From positions 1 to 27,783 of the forward strand of contig NZ_JBAKFX010000052.1 of NCBI RefSeq assembly GCF_037577855.1: a stretch of 27,783 nucleotides of DNA. The letters are read 5' to 3'. Source of the DNA: Dethiothermospora halolimnae (GTDB lineage: Bacteria; Bacillota; Clostridia; Tissierellales; VENL01). This document shows positions 23,942 through 27,783 of the stretch, piece after piece. Position 1 is the first letter of the stretch; every line of letters begins with the position of its first letter. The position numbers and the translations under genes are program-made. The notes under the pieces are model-generated. The model searched no databases. It saw only the letters and a program-made list of their open reading frames with translations, and had not been told where the DNA came from.

Positions 23942-24361
23942 TCTTTCATCCTCCTATTAATTTAATATATTTTAATTTTTAATTTTTCCATGATTATAAT
24001 ATAAATAAGCTTATGTATTTCACAATATCCAATACCACCTCCTAAATAAGATAGTTATGTAATATACGTTAACTTTTCATGTTGTTTTTACCCCAGTCAT
24101 TATAGACTTACGAAATCAAACATTTATTTAGGGGCTTCTTTTTGAAAAAATTTTAAAAAATGAAAATAAAATTAGCCCTTACTGGGTCTGATATAGATAA
24201 AAGAAAGCTCAATATATCCATGGACATATTGAGCTTTCTTTTATCTATATATTTAATCACCATATTTAACCATATTTCAACTATAATTGAAATTCTAACT
24301 GCTCCAGCAATTACAACATTTTTTTGACATAAACTCAATGCCAACAGCTAGTATATTTATT
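23942..24361. other. Intergenic region with a long near-palindrome
   Basis: No convincing gene lies here. The main structure is the hairpin at 24191-24250, listed separately. On the - strand an AGGAGGTGG (24043-24035) precedes a 12-codon micro-frame opening with TTG (24032 down to 23994, ending TAA). This could be a leader peptide for the downstream secreted protein or chance. The region should also hold that gene's promoter, which I could not fix. Confidence 0.4.
24191..24250. terminator. 60-bp near-perfect palindrome after the SLH gene
   Basis: Arms of 30 bp (24191-24220 and 24221-24250) meet at CCATGG and contain AAAAGAAAGCTCAATAT. Only one pair fails to match (24216 with 24225). It lies about 110 nt after the SLH gene stop on the - strand. 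No strong T-run follows, so its role as terminator is uncertain. Confidence 0.6.
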
Positions 24362-25639
24362 TTAATCATTTATGACAGTCTCCCAGTCATCATTAGCATC
24401 TTTCAATTCACATGTTTCATCCATACCATTTACTAAAAGTATAGCATTCCCTATCTTTTTAGAATGTTCGAAGGCTCCCTTAAATAATGTTAGTCTAATC
24501 TCATTTGGTATTTCATCAATTTCATAATCACCAAAGGCCTCCTCATTATAACGAACTCTGACATTATTCTTTAAGTTAAGATTATTAAATTCTATTTTGT
24601 CTAGCCATCCTGACATTAGCCCCTCTGCCATACTCATTTTCAATTTTCTTATAGAAGCTATTGTCACTATTTCGTCATCAATTGTAAGAGTCACTGAAAT
24701 CAACACGTCTTTTAGTGTTCCCTTATCCCCCTTTGCCTCAGTTTTAAAATATACCGATATCTGCCTACCCCCAAAATGTGGCTCAGATACAGCTATTACC
24801 TCTTTTCCTTTCATACTATATACTTCATCTTTATACTTTATGTTGTATAAACTTAGCCCCTGATTTACAAGTTCTATAAATTTGTTTTCCAACTTAATTT
24901 GTTTATCTGGCTGATCCTCAAAAACACTCGTAAAAAATCTATCATTATTTATTTCCTCTTTTTCATCGTCTGTCATCTCAAAGCTGAATACTTTTAAAGG
25001 ATTTACAAGTAGTGTCTTACCTGCAATCGATTTTATTAGATTTTTATTCTCACCTACTACATCGCAGAATAATGCGTTATATACTACTATAACCATACCC
25101 TCTCTATTAAATTTACTCTCTAATTTACTTTTTTGTTCTTTATCTACTAAACCTATCTCTAATGCCTTATCCAAGGATTTATTCCAAAGGAAATCACCTT
25201 TACTATCGTCATAACCTAATACCCTTAATATCATTGTTATAAACTGGTTAGCATCCATTTTTTCATTTGAGCCAAACTTGGTATCAGAAATACCATTTAT
25301 TACATCTTTACTATTTAGATGATAAACCCACTTTTTAGCCCAATCAGGTACATCTATAAACTTATTATTTTTAGTGTTTTCATCAAAGTTCTTATATGCA
25401 CCATCTATTTCACCATATAATCTTACTACTATTGTAGCCCCTTCTGCTCTTGTAAGTTCCTTCTCTAATTCGTAACCTTTATTATTACCCTCTAATATTC
25501 TAAGGTTATCTAATACCCTTGCCATCTCTTCGACGGTTATTCCGTCTTTCCTGAAGCCATCTGATCCATAAACTGTACTTCCCATAGATACAGTTAAAAG
25601 CAATACTAATAAAAGACTTATTATTTTTCTAGATTTCAA
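24362..25639 (-). CDS. SLH-domain surface protein
   Basis: This 425-aa protein has a signal peptide (MKSRKIISLLLVLLLTVSMG) and about three S-layer homology units, near 35-80, 90-140 and 148-190. The clearest reads FIDVPDWAKKWVYHLNSKDV then GISDTKF. SLH units attach proteins to wall polymers. The C-terminal half (about 200-425) is a mixed alpha/beta region I do not recognise. I chose TTG at 25639 because it gives the same N-terminus as the neighbouring secreted protein and sits about 9 nt from AGAGGGTGG; the longer frame from GTG 25651 abuts that site. Confidence 0.8.
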   Translation of the reverse strand: MKSRKIISLLLVLLLTVSMGSTVYGSDGFRKDGITVEEMARVLDNLRILEGNNKGYELEKELTRAEGATIVVRLYGEIDGAYKNFDENTKNNKFIDVPDWAKKWVYHLNSKDVINGISDTKFGSNEKMDANQFITMILRVLGYDDSKGDFLWNKSLDKALEIGLVDKEQKSKLESKFNREGMVIVVYNALFCDVVGENKNLIKSIAGKTLLVNPLKVFSFEMTDDEKEEINNDRFFTSVFEDQPDKQIKLENKFIELVNQGLSLYNIKYKDEVYSMKGKEVIAVSEPHFGGRQISVYFKTEAKGDKGTLKDVLISVTLTIDDEIVTIASIRKLKMSMAEGLMSGWLDKIEFNNLNLKNNVRVRYNEEAFGDYEIDEIPNEIRLTLFKGAFEHSKKIGNAILLVNGMDETCELKDANDDWETVIND

Positions 25640-25839
25640 CAAAATAGCCACCCTCTCTTTATTTTTTTATTATATGCTAATTATAACATGTCCTACTGTT
25701 TTAGTTAATAAAAGTATTAGCTTTTGTATGTTTTATAAAAAATATATATGTATTAATAATTTCATTAACTAATTTCTTGAAAGTTTAAAAGATTACATTA
25801 ATAATAAGTTGATTATTACTCCCTAAAAAACTAAATAAA

Positions 25840-25879
25840 ATAAAAGATCAAGATAAAATATTTTATCTTGATCTTTTAT
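25840..25879. repeat. 40-bp perfect palindrome
   Basis: ATAAAAGATCAAGATAAAAT and its exact complement read identically on both strands. It lies between the SLH gene promoter region and the tRNA fragment. It is preceded by an A-rich run and could end transcripts from the right, but its T-run is short. Confidence 0.75.
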
Positions 25880-25978
25880 GCTATAGATACATATTATACA
25901 ATTTTTTTATAATCTGTCTATAGTCTATCTTTTAAAAAAATATTATATCAACGGTTTCTCTGCAACTATTGTAATCAT

Positions 25979-26011
25979 TGGCATGCCCTCCAGGATTCGA
26001 ACCTGGGACAA
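25979..26011 (-). other. tRNA 3' fragment, candidate attachment site
   Basis: On the - strand the sequence reads a complete T-arm, CCAGG-TTCGAAT-CCTGG, followed by an acceptor half AGGGCAT, discriminator G and CCA. The anticodon arm, D-arm and 5' acceptor strand are missing upstream, so this is not a working tRNA. Such 3' ends are the usual attachment-site copies left by integrases that target tRNA genes. A recombinase remnant lies about 1.5 kb away. Confidence 0.75.
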
Positions 26012-26199
26012 ACTGATTCGAAAAACATCAATTTATAACTTTCTATAATCATCTATAAGTGTTGCAAATACTAAATTCTTAAACCTTAACATTTTATAAT
26101 TAACTACATCTATCTAAAACTAATGTGGGAAAAGTGTGGGAATATTTATTATCTCACTCTTTTCTGTTTTACTGTATATATCTATCATTTTATGTTCTA

Positions 26200-27429
26200 C
26201 TAATTTCTTTTAAAAACTTCCTTCCCGTTATTATCATAAAGTATCCCTGGATCCGGGTCCTCATTATTCCATATGTAAGCTCCTGACCATTTTAGTTTGT
26301 TAGTTCCATTACCTTCTTTTCCTCTCCCTGAAACTATTCGAACAGTTGCCCCTGACCTTAATATATACCCGTTAGGAAAATTATATATTTGATTACCTCT
26401 AACAGATACTAACTTCCATCCAGTCATATCCACATCACTACTGGAGTTGTTTTTAATAGTTACTATTTCATCACTCACATTTATATTTTCTATAACTACA
26501 CCCTTTGCTGCAGTATTACTAGACATACTTCCTGTATCATTTTCAGTAGTCTGTTTGTTTACATTAGATTTTATATTACTAATCTCTACTTTCACTGGAC
26601 TATTATTAAAAGTCACTTCATTGCCATCGGTAGTTGCTACTATACTACCTTGCTTATCAGTCCTATATACCTGTATACCTCTATCTTTATATTTTTTTAA
26701 TGTTTCTATATTAGGATGACCATATTTGTTTTCTTCCCCTGCACTTATAACTGCGTATTCAGGCTTTATTTTATTTAGAAATTCAATAGATGATGATGTT
26801 TTACTTCCATGATGTCCTGACTTTAAAACATCTATATCTATAAACTTAGATAAATTTTTCTTTTCTATTTCTGCTTCCATGTCTCCAGTAAATAAAAACT
26901 CTATATTATTATGGTCCAATAAAGTTATAACACTATTGTCATTTGTATTCTCAAAACCATCACCAGTTTCTATAACTTTAAAAGATATTCCATCCCCTAA
27001 GTCAAAGGTCATATCTTTATCAAGTATAACCTTAGCTCCTTGTTTCTTTTCTGCCGCTACTGCATTAATATAATCTTTATACGTTTGTGTTGTATGCTTT
27101 TGTCCACTATCTATTATAGTTTCTACTTTAAAAGCTTTAAGTACATTATCCAATCCACCTATATGATCTTCATGTGGATGCGTTGCAACCATAATTTCTA
27201 TATCGTCTGTTTTGAGTTGTTTTAAGTATTTAACTACAGTTTCTCCATCTGCATTATTTCCACCATCTATAAGTATATCATAATCTCCATAGTCTATAAA
27301 GATACTATCAGCTTGTCCTACATTAATGAAGTGTACTTTTATTTCTCCATTATCTTCTGTAGCATATGATGGCATAGAAATTGTTAATGCTAAAACTATT
27401 ACTAGAAAAATTGATAATTTTCTTTTCAT
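26200..27429 (-). CDS. Secreted ComEC-like metallo-beta-lactamase with lamin-tail domain
   Basis: This 409-aa protein has a signal peptide (about 1-23, ending SYA), a metallo-beta-lactamase domain and a C-terminal lamin-tail-like domain (from about 300: VVIENINVSDEIVTIKN, DMTGWKLVSVRGNQIYNFP). Metal ligands are in THPHEDH (His84, His86, Asp88, His89), with FTGDME and SGHHGS further on. The layout matches ComEC/Rec2-type hydrolases without the membrane part, predicted to cut phosphodiesters, perhaps extracellular nucleic acid. I chose ATG 27429 because GGAGGG is 7 nt upstream; ATG 27444 lies before that site. It lies between the tRNA fragment and the recombinase stub, so it may be cargo. Confidence 0.87.
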   Translation of the reverse strand: MKRKLSIFLVIVLALTISMPSYATEDNGEIKVHFINVGQADSIFIDYGDYDILIDGGNNADGETVVKYLKQLKTDDIEIMVATHPHEDHIGGLDNVLKAFKVETIIDSGQKHTTQTYKDYINAVAAEKKQGAKVILDKDMTFDLGDGISFKVIETGDGFENTNDNSVITLLDHNNIEFLFTGDMEAEIEKKNLSKFIDIDVLKSGHHGSKTSSSIEFLNKIKPEYAVISAGEENKYGHPNIETLKKYKDRGIQVYRTDKQGSIVATTDGNEVTFNNSPVKVEISNIKSNVNKQTTENDTGSMSSNTAAKGVVIENINVSDEIVTIKNNSSSDVDMTGWKLVSVRGNQIYNFPNGYILRSGATVRIVSGRGKEGNGTNKLKWSGAYIWNNEDPDPGILYDNNGKEVFKRN

Positions 27430-27505
27430 GTTTATTCCCTCCAATTATATTATTTTACTTAATACTTCTATATTTTATTATATATTCCTACATAAAAAAA
27501 TAAAA

Positions 27506-27527
27506 GACCAGGGAGCTATCCCTAGTC
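27506..27527 (-). terminator. Terminator of the recombinase gene
   Basis: GACTAGGGA, loop TAGC, TCCCTGGTC on the - strand, with one G-U pair, is followed by TTTTATTTTTTT. The TAG stop of the recombinase (27522-27524) is inside the stem. Confidence 0.75.
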
Positions 27528-27648
27528 TAAATCTCCATATAATTCTGATATTTCATTTTGCACAGAATCCATATTCATTCTAGCATAAATTTGAGTTGTA
27601 GCTATAGACTCATGTCCTAGCAGTCTTTGTATTGTTTCTAGACTAGCC
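27522..27648 (-). pseudogene. Tyrosine recombinase, C-terminal stub
   Basis: The last 41 codons of a phage-type integrase remain: SLETIQRLLGHESIATTQIY, ARM, then a short tail ending at TAG. LLGH with following TTxxYA is the conserved end of the catalytic domain; the nucleophile tyrosine is in TQIYAR. Upstream of Ala the frame soon meets a stop in sequence belonging to the adjacent insertion element, so the gene is cut off near 27648. It probably mobilised the element that left the tRNA fragment at 25979. Confidence 0.85.
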
Positions 27649-27783
27649 TGGATAGATTATACTTAATTAGACAGTGAAAACTCGGACATGATATAATAAA
27701 TAAAATTGAATTGGAGGATTATCATGTCTAATAAAGGTAAAAGGTATACTAAAGAATTTAAGAAGCAAATAGTTGAATTAATT
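27649..27783 (+). mobile_element. Left end of an IS3-like insertion sequence
   Basis: The element appears to begin at TGGATAGATTATACTTAATT (27649), exactly where the recombinase similarity stops. It contains the transposase start at 27724 and runs off the window. The right end and target duplication are outside the window. Confidence 0.6.
27724..27783 (+). CDS. IS3-family transposase OrfA, partial
   Basis: The first 20 codons read MSNKGKRYTKEFKKQIVELI and continue past the window. The pattern K-RYTKEFK-QIV-L is typical of the N-terminal helix-turn-helix of IS3-group OrfA proteins. TGGAGGATT about 5 nt upstream is a good ribosome site. A programmed frameshift into an OrfB would be expected downstream. 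Family is inferred from a short sequence. Confidence 0.75.
   Translation, partial: MSNKGKRYTKEFKKQIVELI

Larger units (their letters stand above)
25652..26199. other. Intergenic region with palindrome and att-like site
   Basis: No gene is apparent. It holds the 40-bp palindrome at 25840-25879 and the tRNA 3' fragment at 25979-26011. From 26012 to 26199 the AT-rich sequence includes GTGGGAAAAGTGTGGGAA near 26125, with no frame I would call. This part looks like the remains of an inserted element. Confidence 0.45.

Noticed and set aside
24153..24344. 63-aa reading frame on the - strand.
   Set aside because: It runs through the 60-bp near-palindrome, has no ribosome site and its composition does not look like a protein family.
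25979..26060. Complete tRNA gene on the - strand.
   Set aside because: Only the T-arm, 3' acceptor strand and CCA are present; no anticodon arm, D-arm or matching 5' acceptor strand follows.
27326..27583. 85-aa frame on the + strand.
   Set aside because: It is antisense to the metallo-hydrolase signal peptide and the recombinase stub, both better supported.

Overview
The window reads as low-GC, strictly anaerobic, spore-forming Clostridia DNA. The clues are very A+T-rich intergenic DNA, strong GGAGG-type ribosome binding sites, a Spo0E-like peptide, a succinate/4-hydroxybutyrate fermentation cluster, an Opp peptide importer and SLH-domain surface proteins. I cannot name the species; an amino-acid fermenter of the Tissierellales or Clostridiales type would fit.

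Layout. (1) 1-1514, + strand: a small lipoprotein, a hypothetical protein and a Spo0E-like peptide, separated by strong hairpins. (2) 1682-7766, - strand: a 4-hydroxybutyrate cluster in the order abfD, nfu, cat2, 4hbD, sucD. Together these genes interconvert succinyl-CoA, succinate semialdehyde, 4-hydroxybutyrate, 4-hydroxybutyryl-CoA and crotonyl-CoA. Two copies of a MITE-like intergenic repeat sit inside the cluster. (3) 8357-9904, - strand: a PAS-AAA+-Fis regulator directly upstream of the cluster. It has lost the sigma-54 contact loop, and the cluster has a sigma-A-type promoter. (4) 10092-16801, - strand: exonuclease III, then oppB-C-D-F-A with the binding protein last. (5) 17206-19804, - strand: an MFS exporter and a MerR / Trm112-like / methyltransferase fusion. 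The exporter has a TTTACA-N19-TATAAT promoter of MerR type. (6) 19875-21736, - strand: a secreted beta-lactamase-like hydrolase and an unknown protein. (7) 21870-22165: a 46-bp perfect palindrome, then on the + strand a structured noncoding RNA with its own promoter and terminator. (8) 22307-25639, - strand: a highly acidic secreted protein with six tandem beta domains and an SLH protein. (9) 25979-27783: a tRNA 3' fragment, a secreted metallo-beta-lactamase/lamin-tail protein, the C-terminal stub of a tyrosine recombinase, and the start of an IS3-like transposase that cuts it off. This looks like the decayed edge of an integrative element.

The best candidates for something undescribed are: the degenerate enhancer-binding protein paired with a sigma-A-type promoter; the Nfu Fe-S carrier built into the 4-hydroxybutyryl-CoA dehydratase operon; the palindrome with divergent -35 elements next to the structured RNA; the MerR-methyltransferase/exporter module; and the many very long perfect palindromes at gene ends, several containing the stop codon. 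All calls come from reading the sequence only; no database search was run.
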